Below are positions 41,713-51,152 of a stretch of 64,000 nucleotides of DNA, in pieces. The translations under genes were made by a program, and so were the position numbers. The DNA is from Pythium myriotylum (lineage: Eukaryota > Oomycota > Peronosporomycetes > Pythiales > Pythiaceae), in assembly GCA_023091665.1 (NCBI GenBank), contig JALJCQ010000013.1:2976001-3040000 (forward strand), in the 5' to 3' direction. Each line of letters opens with the position of its first letter. The first letter of the stretch is position 1. The notes beneath the pieces are model-generated. The model did no database searches, was not told the DNA's origin, and saw nothing but the letters and a program-made list of their open reading frames with translations.

Positions 41713-42175
41713 TGGCGGCCGCCTTGACCTGCCGAGAAGGGCGGACCAACAGTCTGCGACACGGCACCATCATTCATTCTCGCTCCGGGTGGCCTGTCCA
41801 GAACCTCCGATTTCCAATGCATCTGCCCGGTGAAGCCACCCACTGTCACCCACTCAAACTATTTCTCGCCTGTGAAACTAGATGTTTCCGGAAGAGTGAT
41901 GGTCCATCTACTGGGTGTCACAAGCTTCCCCCGAGCTCGGTGGACCTCGCGCGGCTCGTCGACGTGGCCTCGCCCGAGTGGACGCGCCTGAGATCTCAAC
42001 GTGTCGCAGTGCCCAACGGCGGCGTCTGCTGTCCAACATCCGGGGCTCGCATGGTCATCCGCCGGGTCCCACGCGCTCCCGCCGTGCCGCAAAATTTCAC
42101 GCTTGAAGTGGGCCACTTCAACTAGTCCAAGCGCTACGTAAAACAGGTTGCTACGTAAAACAGGTTGAGGAATTT
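41713..42175. other. Intergenic, with an orphan GAGTGATGGTC and a 17-bp tandem duplication
   Basis: GAGTGATGGTC occurs at 41894-41904 (plus) with no recognisable gene start about 50 bases downstream, so it may be an orphan copy of the promoter element. A perfect direct duplication of GCTACGTAAAACAGGTT lies at 42133-42149 and 42150-42166, just past the stop of the EF-2-like gene. No gene is supported. Confidence 0.5.
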
Positions 42176-44576
42176 TCAGTCGTCTCGGAAGCGACTCAGC
42201 GGCGGGAGCTCTGGGTCCAGGTGCTTGCGCGCTCGCAGTTGCCGCACGAGCGCGGCCAGCGCACCGTCACGCACGCGCGCGAAGTGGTCCATGACGCGCT
42301 GGAGCGAGAGGGCGCTCGGAGCTGCTGAGGCGCGCTGCAGAGCCTCCAGCAGCCCCGAGGACTCGGCCACGGGCATGTGCACTCGCAGTTTCGTGCCGGC
42401 CTGGTTCTGGCTCGCGAGGCGTCCTCGTCGCTCCGCGATCACGCGCGCGAGAGCGACGAGCGACTCGCCCGACGCACACGAGATCTCGACGAGGTCCACG
42501 GGCTCGAGCAGCGTCGGCGCCGACGTGAGCTCGCACGCCAGCGTGGCGCGACGCAGCGCGACCAGAGCCTGGGCGCGGCCCCAGTGGCGTTCCATGCCGA
42601 CCATTTCGATTTTGCGCACATCCACACGCACGCCATACAGAGGCTCTTCGCAGAGAACACCCAGGGCCGTGGCGACCCTGAACCCGCGCAGCATCGGGTC
42701 AGCGAGCAGGTGCGAGTGCACCAGCTGGGGGGCCTTATCCACGAGAAGGTTCTCGCAGTTGATACTCATGATGCGGTCCGCGTCCTGCTCGCTCCACCCG
42801 TGGACCTGCGTCAGCCGAGTCTTGCGGTCCTTGGGTTGAAGAAAGGCGAGCTCGGGTGACGTCAGCTCTTGCACCAGGGCATCGGCCAGCGGCTCGGCTG
42901 TGCAGTATAGCCGAACATGCTTGTTGGGGGACTTGGCCATACAGACACTCGGTGTCTTTTCCGTGATGGTCTCACGGTAGCATGGATAGGAGTCCCCGAC
43001 TGTAAAACACTCACCAACTCGTTGTCGCAAGCGTTTAGTACAGGCCTGAAGATGATCCTCACTGACGCCAGCGACAACCAGCTCTCCAGAATCAGCCACG
43101 TAGCACTCAGCCCCGAGGTCGACCCGTCCGACCCGCAGAATCTCCGGGACGAGTGCAACCCGAGCAGCATCATTTGCAGGCTCGAGCGTCGTGCGCACAA
43201 CTGGTCGAGGACGGAAGATCGTGGTGAAGCGACGACAGAAGATCGACGTTTCGATTGCGTCAGGTTTAACGGTTGTCACGATCGCTGTCTTGTCTATGGA
43301 TTCGTCAACACCGAACAGCACACACATGTTTCCAGCAGAGACGACCGTCGAGACGGCATGAAACTGACAGCCAACGAGCATGCCGACGTTGGAGATACGC
43401 GCTGAGTGGACTTGTACGTGTTGTGAGTCGGAGGGAAAGCGGAGCTGATTCGTGTCGGGGTCTGTACGAGTGTGTATGATCACTTGGATCTCCTGGCCCG
43501 AGATAACTTTGCCCGATAGCACCCGACCGATCGCTGCTGTAAGGTTTGATTCTGTTAGCGACAACAGCTTCACGATCTGAATGACGAGTCCACCGCGTTG
43601 GTTGCACTTGGCAACATCGATGGCCCACTCCTGTTCGGCGCACGTTTGATCAAGCAAGAGCGGCTGGGACAAGAGAGGCGATGGAGTATGCCGAGCAATC
43701 GTGCGAGCAATAGCGATGCTTAGTGGACTGAGTGATTCCAGGTGCGCATGATTGAACTTGTGATGTTCACTTTCGGAACCCAAGGCCTGGACTAGATGGA
43801 TTGCGCGTTGTAGCTGGGAGCTCTCCTCTGTAGTTATCAGGTTGGCTGAGCAATCTGGGTGAGCATCACCACCCACTGAGAAAGGCTCCAGGAGAGACAC
43901 TCCCCACTTGCCAATGAGAGATCCGATCACTACGTTGCCTGCTACCGCGCCCGCCTTCACTGGCTCATACCACCCATCGACGAAGCATGCTTGCTTGAGA
44001 ATCCTATTTGTCGCGCTCAAAACTGATTCCACAACCGCAGCCCAGACGGAAGTGCTGTGAACTTTCTCAAGTCCCGAGATGAAAAATGTGACATGCTTTC
44101 GAGCAACGACTGCTTTCTTCAACGCAGTCTCCACAGAGAGACTCACGCCGTCGACGCAATCCACTACAACCAACACCGTGTCTGACAGCGCCAACGCCGC
44201 ATCGAGGTCAGCCGAACACTCCAGCAAGCCGTGCGCCTCGGTAAGGTTGATCAACCATGGATCCTCTTCTCCCGCATCCCCAGTACGCTCATCGAATAGC
44301 ACGGGCGTGATCGAAAGCGAGGAATCCAGTGGAAAGACCTCGCTACCTGAGCTGTCAGCTGCGACTTGCACCGCCCCACCGAGTCCGCTCACCAGCGCAT
44401 CCACTAGGGTTGCTCTCTCGCGACTGTCGCCCACGACCGCGACGTGGCGGATGTTGCGCGTGTTGCCCAGCAGCTCACGCAGCCGCTCCTGAGTGACGCA
44501 CACCTGCAGTCGCCACCATTCCGCCACCGTCAACCCAGAGCCCAAAACCGCCATCGAGCAAGAAAACACAAACCAT
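42176..44576 (-). CDS. EF-2-like protein without GTPase motifs, copy 1 (two exons)
   Basis: Exon 1 is the ATG alone (44574-44576). A 70-bp intron (GTTTGT..CTGCAG, 44504-44573) follows, and exon 2 is 42176-44503; the product has 776 residues. Spliced, the protein starts MVCVTQERLRELLGNTRNIR, colinear with the start of EF-2 (MVNFT..IREIM..NIRN). The C-terminal domains are also EF-2: ETITEKTPSVCMAKSPNKH, LLEPVDLVEI and LPPLSRF. The G domain has lost its motifs: AHVDHGKST is replaced by VVGDSRERATL, DSPGH by TEAHG, NKMD by SGLEK. It therefore cannot hydrolyse GTP in the usual way. A ribosome-binding regulator is inferred. Confidence 0.8.
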
Positions 44577-44600
44577 TTCTTGCGAGAAAAAAGTTGCACT

Positions 44601-44638
44601 GTTCGCAGGTGAGCTGGTCAGGAGGTCGACCATCACTC
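44601..44638 (-). promoter_or_regulatory. Promoter of EF-2-like copy 1: GAGTGATGGTC plus initiator
   Basis: On the minus strand GAGTGATGGTC is at 44638-44628 and an initiator-like GCTCACCTGCGAAC at 44614-44601. The ATG follows at 44576, 51 bases after the element. Confidence 0.5.
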
Positions 44639-45064
44639 ACCGATCCCGGATGTACCCAAGTCCTGGTCTCACGTGACGTGGACTACACCACATTCAAGGG
44701 GACTGTTGGAGAGTCCCGTGCTCATCGCACAGTACACTCGGATTCGTGGTGGCCACTGTCTCGCTCGCCACACTCGTGGGAGATTTGGAACTGGTCGCTG
44801 TCGTCATCACCACTGCGCCCACCGTCCCTTTCGCTGTGATGGCTCCGACTCTTTGCGAGACGAGAGGTGAGACCGCACCTGGTCATCCATGCACTGTCCA
44901 TTTCGATCGATTCTACGAGGCCAGCTGGGCGTCCAGGCTTGAAGGACCTCAGGTCATGGATAATAGCTTGTTGACGCTCCAGATACTGCACGACAGCCTG
45001 CGTATCAAACTGCGGCCTCGTCGTCGCGAACAGGCCACTCGCAATCTTGCTGCTCTCCGCTCGC
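44639..45064. other. Intergenic between divergent EF-2-like copy 1 and the GH30-like gene
   Basis: No independent gene can be supported in these 426 bases. Short open frames on both strands lack motifs. Confidence 0.4.
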
Positions 45065-46546
45065 ATGAAGCTCATCTCACCCGCCTCCGCGCTGCTTGCC
45101 GTCATCGGCCTGCAGGCCGCGACCGCTGACTACACGGTCAAGGTCGCGCCCAAGACGAAGCTCGTGACCTGGGAAGGCTGGGGCACGTCGCTCGCGTGGT
45201 GGGCCAACGTCTTCGGCAAGCGCGCCGACATCGCCGACGTGCTCTTCACGACCAAGGCCTCGGTCGACCTTCCCAGCGTCAAGGGCCTCCCGGGGCTCGG
45301 CTTCAACATTGCGCGCTACAACGTCGGCGGTTCGGGCTCCAACACGGTCGTCGACGGCGACAAGGACAAGCTCACGATGAAGAAGTCGGAGAAGATGCCG
45401 GCCTTCAAGGATATTGAGAGCTTCTGGCTCGACTGGTTCAGCAAAGATCCGACGTCCAAGAGCTGGAACTGGGAGGCCGACGCCACGCAGCGCGCCATGC
45501 TCACGCTCGCCAAGCAGCGCGGTGCCAACATCTTCGAGGCCTTTTCCAACTCGCCGCCGTGGTGGATGACGGTCAACAACGCTGTGGCTGGTGGCGCCAA
45601 GGGCCAGGTCGACAACCTGCAGAGCTGGAACCAGGAGGACTTTGCCCTCTACATGGCCACGGTTGTCAAACATGCCAAAGACAACTGGGGTATTACCTTC
45701 GACTACGTGGAGCCTTTCAACGAGCCCATGGCCGGCTGGTGGACCTTCCCCGGTACCCAAGAAGGCTGCTCGTTCACGTTGAACACGCAGAAGAACGTGC
45801 TGATCTATCTACGCAAGCACCTCGACTCACGCGGGCTGAAGAGCGTTGGCATCGCTGCATCCGACGAGAACAAGGCGGACCAGGCCCTCGACACGCTCAA
45901 GACGCTGTCGGGCAACCAGTCCGTGATCGCGACCGTCAACAAGGTCAACACGCACGGCTACGAAGGCCTCAAGCCGTACCGCGGTAAGGCGCGTGGACCG
46001 CTGCGCGATCTTACCCAGAAGCTCAAGAAGAACCTGTGGGACTCCGAGTACGGCGAAGATGACGCCTCAGGATTGAGCCTCGGCGAGTCGATTGCTCTTG
46101 ACATCAACGAGATGGGCGTCTCGGCCTTCGTGTACTGGCAGGCGTTGGATGGCGGCGCGTGGGGCTTACTGCAGTCCAATCCAGGCGATAACTGGATTGG
46201 CACGCCCAACCCCAAGTACTACGTGCTGGCTCAGTACTCGCGCCACATCCGCCAGGGCATGAGCATCATCTCGAGTGACGACACAAAGACCGTCGTGGCC
46301 TACGATGCGACGCGCAAGCTCCTCGTGTTGGTGACCGTCAACACCTCCAAGAACGCGCAGAGCGTGAGCTTCGATCTATCTGGATTTACGGCTGTGGGAA
46401 CATCCGCGTCAGTCTGGACGACTGAGACCTCTGAGAAGGGGGCTCGTTACGTTTCGTCAAAGGCAACTGTTAGTGGCAAGACTGTCAAGGCCGCGTCGCC
46501 TGCGGCGTCCGTCGTGACGGTCGAAATTAGTGGCGTCACCCTCTAA
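45065..46546 (+). CDS. Secreted glycoside hydrolase, GH30-like (endo-beta-1,6-galactanase type)
   Basis: The gene encodes 493 residues in a single exon. ATG 45065 begins a signal peptide (MKLISPASALLAVIGLQAATA), so the enzyme is secreted. The catalytic barrel contains WEGWGTSLAWWA, ARYNVGGSG, NSPPWWM, the acid/base Glu in VEPFNEP (about residue 220) and the nucleophile Glu in LWDSEYGEDD (about 328). A small beta-sandwich closes the protein (KTVVAYDATRKLLVLVTVN). These features match GH30-like endo-beta-1,6-galactanases acting on arabinogalactan side chains of plant cell walls. Subfamily and substrate are inferred from general likeness. In a plant-associated oomycete it would aid wall degradation. 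Confidence 0.85.
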   Translation: MKLISPASALLAVIGLQAATADYTVKVAPKTKLVTWEGWGTSLAWWANVFGKRADIADVLFTTKASVDLPSVKGLPGLGFNIARYNVGGSGSNTVVDGDKDKLTMKKSEKMPAFKDIESFWLDWFSKDPTSKSWNWEADATQRAMLTLAKQRGANIFEAFSNSPPWWMTVNNAVAGGAKGQVDNLQSWNQEDFALYMATVVKHAKDNWGITFDYVEPFNEPMAGWWTFPGTQEGCSFTLNTQKNVLIYLRKHLDSRGLKSVGIAASDENKADQALDTLKTLSGNQSVIATVNKVNTHGYEGLKPYRGKARGPLRDLTQKLKKNLWDSEYGEDDASGLSLGESIALDINEMGVSAFVYWQALDGGAWGLLQSNPGDNWIGTPNPKYYVLAQYSRHIRQGMSIISSDDTKTVVAYDATRKLLVLVTVNTSKNAQSVSFDLSGFTAVGTSASVWTTETSEKGARYVSSKATVSGKTVKAASPAASVVTVEISGVTL

Positions 46547-46576
46547 ATGTAATGAAGCGGGAAATATAAACGCAAG

Positions 46577-47788
46577 TCATGGTGTTACTGTTCGACTCGT
46601 CGCACTCTTCGAGTCGATCGCCAACTGGAGCAGTCTCCTACGAGAGATGATGTCGTTTTCCATGCCCTGGAAGAGTTGATTGACCTCCCACAAAACGCAT
46701 TCGCGGATCGCCTCGTCAGCAGTTTCCACGGTCACGTCTCCACATACGCCCCGTCGACACGAGTCGAGGCCGCACGCTGGTCGCTCAAAGCGGTACAACA
46801 TGTGCAATCTCGTCACACGTGACGGATCGCTGGTCGAAGGGATGAAACGCACAAAGCCCTCGCGGCGAAAGCTCTCGTGGGTGAAGTACGCGATGTCGTC
46901 GTGATCGAACGGCTCCATTGGTGTCCAATCGCTGCACCACGTGATGACCACGTTGCCGTCGGCTGTGGCTCGCCTCCGATAGAGAAACGTACCCTTGTAC
47001 GCGCCTCGAAAGCTGCCGTTGACCATCTCCATCGAGAACACACGTGTTGCCGTGTCGCGGGTAGATTCGATTCGGAGTGGGCCGTTCTCGAAGGCGAGAA
47101 ACTGCCACATGCTCTGGCTCGCTGTCTGCAGGTCGTACGGCAATACGCGCGTATCCATGGCTTCAACTTCGACACTGCAGCCGCCATGATCTCGTGGTTG
47201 GATCTTTACTACACGATCTGACCCATTCTGGAACTGTGTGACCGTGTCGTCTACCATCAACTCGAGTAGATCCAAGGCGATCGTGAGGTTGTGGATCTCG
47301 ACCGCCTGGGCGATCTCCGTCCACGCCTTGTTCTGCTGGAGCCGCTTATGGTGGATTAGTGGCCCCAGGCCGTTTGGGCTCAATACCATGGCTTGCAGTT
47401 GGCGCGATTGCTTTAGCAGTGCATCGACCATGCGTTTGAGCTGGGCGTTGAGCAACTCGGCCTCGCGCCTTTCCTGTTCCTGTCGGATCGCCACGTGCTG
47501 CCACGCATCGGCGAGTCGTGAGCCGTCGCTCTTGGGAGCCTCGCTGAGGCGTTTCTGCTTTAGCGCGCGCAGCGTCTGCTCGAGGGCGGCTACCTGCGCG
47601 CGGTAAAACTCCAGTTCTCGCTTCTTGCGCTCTCTCGCTCGCTTGAAGCGGTCGTTTCTCGCAGGCGACAGCGGAGAGTCGGCGAGGGGAGGCAGGTCAT
47701 CTACATAAGTTGACTCGTAGCCTTCCAGCAGCGCCAGCGCAGCGTCGACGGTCAGCAGCGGTGTCGATGTCAAGGTCTCCTTTGGCAT
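46577..47788 (-). CDS. M96-like coiled-coil protein, copy 1
   Basis: The gene encodes 403 residues in a single exon. An N-terminal basic region and heptad coiled coil (FKRARERKKRELEFYRAQV, LEQTLRALKQ) resemble a bZIP. A second helical stretch follows, then a beta-rich domain with SQSMWQFLAFENGPLRIEST and GDVTVETADEAIRE that may be START-like. This plan is that of the oomycete family annotated as M96 mating-specific protein; I recall the family but cannot verify. If the bZIP reading holds, it could be a transcription regulator with a ligand-sensing domain. It shares a 257-bp near-identical tract with copy 2. Confidence 0.65.
   Translation of the reverse strand: MPKETLTSTPLLTVDAALALLEGYESTYVDDLPPLADSPLSPARNDRFKRARERKKRELEFYRAQVAALEQTLRALKQKRLSEAPKSDGSRLADAWQHVAIRQEQERREAELLNAQLKRMVDALLKQSRQLQAMVLSPNGLGPLIHHKRLQQNKAWTEIAQAVEIHNLTIALDLLELMVDDTVTQFQNGSDRVVKIQPRDHGGCSVEVEAMDTRVLPYDLQTASQSMWQFLAFENGPLRIESTRDTATRVFSMEMVNGSFRGAYKGTFLYRRRATADGNVVITWCSDWTPMEPFDHDDIAYFTHESFRREGFVRFIPSTSDPSRVTRLHMLYRFERPACGLDSCRRGVCGDVTVETADEAIRECVLWEVNQLFQGMENDIISRRRLLQLAIDSKSATSRTVTP
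46866..47122 (-). repeat. Gene-conversion tract shared with M96-like copy 2
   Basis: Bases 46866-47122 match 49342-49598 with one difference (46923 G against 49399 A), while both flanks diverge much more. It encodes the segment from SQSMWQ to SFRRE of both proteins. Confidence 0.8.
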
Positions 47789-48309
47789 ACTTTCGCAATC
47801 GCCTCGAGTCGACTTAATGGGTTAAGACAGACTTTGTCTCCCGTGGCATTCCCAGATGTCGCGAGAGACAAAATCCGTCTCAACCCACAACGGGCGAAAA
47901 TCAATATTCTCGAAAGTGCATGAGCAAGTTTGGTTGAGTTGGTGTTCGCCGAGTGAGGTTAGTCGAGTGAGTTCGGTGGTGCCAGGGAATAGAGTTCCAA
48001 ATTGACGCGAGTGGATCCCAATCCGAGGTTACAAGGTTGTCCGCGACTACCTCAACTTCTTCAACAGGAATGGATTAAGATCAGCGCCGCCTAAGCCACA
48101 GCCGAGGTGCCGCCACCAGTCCTTCCGTGCAACTCAGAATAGCGCAACTTACTCGGCTTTAGAACTTCGTCTGTACAGTTTAATCAAGGACCCATTGGAT
48201 CCAAGATCGCGGAAGCGGATCAATGAAGCATTGGTAAAGAGTGCAGAGTGCATTGAGTTTATCCAGTCAAACACTGGTGAGCTTCTCAGCGTGTGTAGAT
48301 TCTCTCCGT
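47789..48309. other. Intergenic, with a long imperfect inverted repeat
   Basis: It contains the inverted repeat at 47819-47886 and otherwise no supported gene. It is the upstream region of M96-like copy 1. Confidence 0.4.
47819..47886. repeat. 25-bp inverted repeat with an 18-base loop
   Basis: Arm 47819-47843 (GGGTTAAGACAGACTTTGTC and five more bases) pairs with 47862-47886. The four differences between the arms are all transitions. It lies about 30 bases upstream of the M96-like copy 1 start. Confidence 0.65.
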
Positions 48310-48714
48310 CTAGTTGTACTGGTAGGCTTCGTAGATCTTGGAGACGATAGTCCATCCACCCTCCGGCATCTTGATAAGCGAGAGGAAGTCAGTGATTTGG
48401 CGCGTCTGGCCGTCTGTCTCGCTCATGAGGTCAACCTGCGCGACCGCTGTGGTCGGCGTGATGCTCAAAAGCGATACCTCGACATCGAGGTTGAGCATTT
48501 CTCCACCTTGCTCCATGACGTCGTACAGCCACTGGATCGGCCCGCCCTTGATAGTTCCCGACCAGTTTGCGAAGATCGTTGACTGAGAGTGGAAGCTGGC
48601 CTTGAGTGTGGCCATGTGACTAGGCGAGGACAGTGCGTGGGCGTACTTCTCCACGTGGGCGACAACAGCGGCTCGGTCCTCATCGGATGCTGGGATCTTG
48701 GGGATGCGAGGCAT
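48310..48714 (-). CDS. NTF2-like (lumazine-binding/SnoaL type) protein, copy 1
   Basis: The gene encodes 134 residues from ATG 48714. It contains DRAAVVAHVEKYAHAL, FHSQSTIFA, a strand with SITPTTAVAQVDL and the closing ITDFLSLIKMPEGGWTIVSKIYEAYQY. The cone-shaped NTF2-like fold of this type (PF12893 or SnoaL-like) is found in small proteins of unclear function. No signal peptide is present once the start is set by the initiator at 48754-48770. It is followed on the same strand by M96-like copy 1, and the pair is repeated upstream. Confidence 0.75.
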   Translation of the reverse strand: MPRIPKIPASDEDRAAVVAHVEKYAHALSSPSHMATLKASFHSQSTIFANWSGTIKGGPIQWLYDVMEQGGEMLNLDVEVSLLSITPTTAVAQVDLMSETDGQTRQITDFLSLIKMPEGGWTIVSKIYEAYQYN

Positions 48715-49091
48715 GGTGACTGGAAGGAGAGAAGGAGTCAACTGCAAGAGCAAGGAAACTTGGAGAATGAAGGAGTTCAAAGGTCTGGTGATGTACGGCA
48801 AGAAGACAGGACGTTTGTCGTCAGACAATGATTTATCTCAATCAAGTAGATATATGGATTTTTACACAATCCGGTACTACTGTAAGATATATAGCCCGTG
48901 CGTCAACTCGAAGAGCTCGGTGGTTGCGCACGAAAGTGATCGCAATCGCGCATCTCAAGAGGATTCCGCTCCCTTCGACTACGTAATCGCCCGAGATTGG
49001 ACCGGATTCGCACTGCCAGGAACGCCACCTTTAGGTCTTAATAACCCCACTCTCCTGCCCCCGAAGGACGACCGACTTCAGTCACTCGCGA
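48715..49091. other. Intergenic between NTF2-like copy 1 and M96-like copy 2
   Basis: It carries the initiator at 48754-48770 and otherwise no recognisable feature in 377 bases. Confidence 0.4.
48754..48770 (-). promoter_or_regulatory. Oomycete-type initiator of NTF2-like copy 1
   Basis: The reverse strand reads TCATTCTCCAAGTTTCC, an almost exact match to TCAYTYYNCAWTTTNYY, 39 bases before the ATG. Confidence 0.7.
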
Positions 49092-50264
49092 CTAGAAATC
49101 ACGCCTTGACTGCTTTCGAGAGATGATATCGTTCTCCATGCCCTGGATCAACCGCGTAACCTCGGACGAGATGCAGTCGCGGATCGATTGCTCCGCCTTC
49201 TCGACGGACATGTCTCCGCATGCACCGCGTCGACACTTAACGAGGCCACATGCGGGTCGCTCGACGCGGTGGAACGTTCGAACACTCGTTACACGCGCTG
49301 GGTCGCTTCTCGATGCACTAAAACTCACAAAGCCCTCTCGACGAAAGCTCTCGTGGGTGAAGTACGCGATGTCGTCGTGATCGAACGGCTCCATTGGTAT
49401 CCAATCGCTGCACCACGTGATGACCACGTTGCCGTCGGCTGTGGCTCGCCTCCGATAGAGAAACGTACCCTTGTACGCGCCTCGAAAGCTGCCGTTGACC
49501 ATCTCCATCGAGAACACACGTGTTGCCGTGTCGCGGGTAGATTCGATTCGGAGTGGGCCGTTCTCGAAGGCGAGAAACTGCCACATGCTCTGGCTCGCGG
49601 TTTGCATGTCGTACGGCAACACGCGCGTATCCATGGCCTCGATCTGAATACCACAGCCAGCATTACCCCTGTCTTGCACCTTAACAATCAAATCCGAGCC
49701 TTCCTGGAACTGTGCGACCGTGTCGTCTACCAAAAACTCGAGTAGATCCACGGCGAGTGTGAGATTGTGGATCTCGAAAGCCTCTGCTATCTCATTCCAC
49801 GTGTCGTTCTGCTTGAGTCGTTTGTGGTGGATTAGTGGTTCCAGGCCGTCCGGGTATCGTAGTAATACCTGCAGCCGACGGCATTGTTTTAGCGACACCT
49901 CGACCAAGCGTTTGAGCTGCGCGTTGAGCATCTCGGCTTCGCGTCTTTCCTGCTCCTGTCGGATTGCCGCGAGCTGCCAGGCGTCCACGAGAGGTGAGCC
50001 ATCACCCTTGACAGCGCCACGCAACCGTTTCTGCTTGAGCACACGCAGTGCCTGCTCGAGGCCTGTTACTTGCGTGCGGTAGAACGCGAGCTCTTGCTTC
50101 TTGCGCTCTCTCGCACGCCTAAAGCGGTCGGTCTTCGTACGTGACGTGGGCACATTTGCAAGTGGCGGCAAGTCATCGACCGACGTAGGCTCGTAACCAT
50201 CGAGCAGCGCCAACGCGTTGTCCATAGCTAGCAGTGGCGTCGGCGCCATGATGTGTTTTCGCAT
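49092..50264 (-). CDS. M96-like coiled-coil protein, copy 2
   Basis: The gene encodes 390 residues in a single exon and is colinear with copy 1: LLAMDNALALLDGYEP, then the bZIP-like FRRARERKKQELAFYRTQV, then the beta-rich domain ending GMENDIISRKQ. The two copies differ throughout except in one block where DNA is almost identical (49342-49598), which indicates recent gene conversion. A second in-frame ATG six codons on could also be used. Function as for copy 1: possible DNA binding plus ligand-type domain, both inferred. Confidence 0.65.
   Translation of the reverse strand: MRKHIMAPTPLLAMDNALALLDGYEPTSVDDLPPLANVPTSRTKTDRFRRARERKKQELAFYRTQVTGLEQALRVLKQKRLRGAVKGDGSPLVDAWQLAAIRQEQERREAEMLNAQLKRLVEVSLKQCRRLQVLLRYPDGLEPLIHHKRLKQNDTWNEIAEAFEIHNLTLAVDLLEFLVDDTVAQFQEGSDLIVKVQDRGNAGCGIQIEAMDTRVLPYDMQTASQSMWQFLAFENGPLRIESTRDTATRVFSMEMVNGSFRGAYKGTFLYRRRATADGNVVITWCSDWIPMEPFDHDDIAYFTHESFRREGFVSFSASRSDPARVTSVRTFHRVERPACGLVKCRRGACGDMSVEKAEQSIRDCISSEVTRLIQGMENDIISRKQSRRDF
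49342..49598 (-). repeat. Gene-conversion tract shared with M96-like copy 1
   Basis: Partner of 46866-47122; 256 of 257 bases are identical by eye. Confidence 0.8.
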
Positions 50265-50360
50265 GGCGCCTTGTCAATCCTCTTTGCCAGCGTGGCAGAC
50301 CTCCACAAATGTATTGGCGCAATTGTCGTGAGCTACTCATGCTGTATTGATTCAACAACT

Positions 50361-50756
50361 CTAAGCATACTGGTAGACCTCGAAGATCTTGGAGACAATG
50401 GTCCAGTCGCCCTGGGGCGACTTGACGAGCGCGAGGAAGTCGGTGATCTCATACGCTGGGCTCTCGCGGAAGAGCTCAACCTGCGCGACCGCCGTGGTCG
50501 GTGTGATGCTTAGAATTGACACGCGGAATTCGAGGTTGTTGATACCGCCGCTCTGCCGCATATTGTCAAAGAGCCACTGTATTGGCCCACCCTGCAGAGC
50601 CCCACCGAAGGTCGCGAAGATCGTCGACTGAGAGTGGAAGCTGGCCTCAAGAGAGACCAAATCTGGCTCGATTAGCGACTGTGCGTACTTCTCTACGTGG
50701 GCGACAACAGCTGCTCGGTCCTCGGCCGACACTGGGTCCTTGACGAGGCGAGGCAT
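50361..50756 (-). CDS. NTF2-like protein, copy 2
   Basis: The gene encodes 131 residues from ATG 50756. It shares EDRAAVVAHVEKYAQSL, FHSQSTIFATF, GGPIQWLFDNM, SITPTTAVAQVELF and GDWTIVSKIFEVYQY with copy 1 and is closest to it. It sits 96 bases upstream of M96-like copy 2 on the same strand, the same order as copy 1 and M96-like copy 1, so the pair was duplicated as a unit. Pocket function is unknown. Confidence 0.75.
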   Translation of the reverse strand: MPRLVKDPVSAEDRAAVVAHVEKYAQSLIEPDLVSLEASFHSQSTIFATFGGALQGGPIQWLFDNMRQSGGINNLEFRVSILSITPTTAVAQVELFRESPAYEITDFLALVKSPQGDWTIVSKIFEVYQYA

Positions 50757-50790
50757 GGCAGACAGAGCAAGCGTAGACAATGAGTCAAAG

Positions 50791-50812
50791 AGAGAGAAAG
50801 TTGGAGAGTGAG
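50791..50812 (-). promoter_or_regulatory. Oomycete-type initiator of NTF2-like copy 2
   Basis: The reverse strand reads CTCACTCTCCAACTTTCTCT, an excellent consensus match, 34 bases before the ATG at 50756. Confidence 0.7.
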
Positions 50813-51115
50813 GGAATGATCTCGTTTGCCGGCACCTGCCAGTGACGATGTGGACTCACATAGCAATTGCTGTGGAAGACACCGTGGCGCAACCATCATC
50901 ATGTCGGCACGTACTGGTTTTAGGTGGTGCGAGCGTGATCTTGAAGAACCAACTTATTGCGCACAGAAGTTCTCCACAGTAAGCGCAATCGCTCGATTGA
51001 ACGAGATTGCTCTCTCGGTGTTCATAATCATACGCGGTTGGATCGATTGCGATACTCGCGGGACATCTCTTCTTGCGACCCCTTAGGCTGGACTAGGATT
51101 CAGTCTCGCGAGTTC

Positions 51116-51130
51116 TCATTTCCAAACGTT
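51116..51130 (+). promoter_or_regulatory. Oomycete-type initiator of NTF2-like copy 3
   Basis: TCATTTCCAAACGTT lies 22 bases before the ATG at 51153 and excludes longer upstream readings. Confidence 0.6.
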
Positions 51131-51152
51131 GCCTCGCCTTACTAAGACTGAG

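Larger units (their letters stand above)
50757..51152. promoter_or_regulatory. Divergent promoter region of NTF2-like copies 2 and 3
   Basis: A span of 396 bp separates the two ATGs. Each side has its own initiator: 50791-50812 on the minus strand and 51116-51130 on the plus strand. No other gene is seen. Confidence 0.55.
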
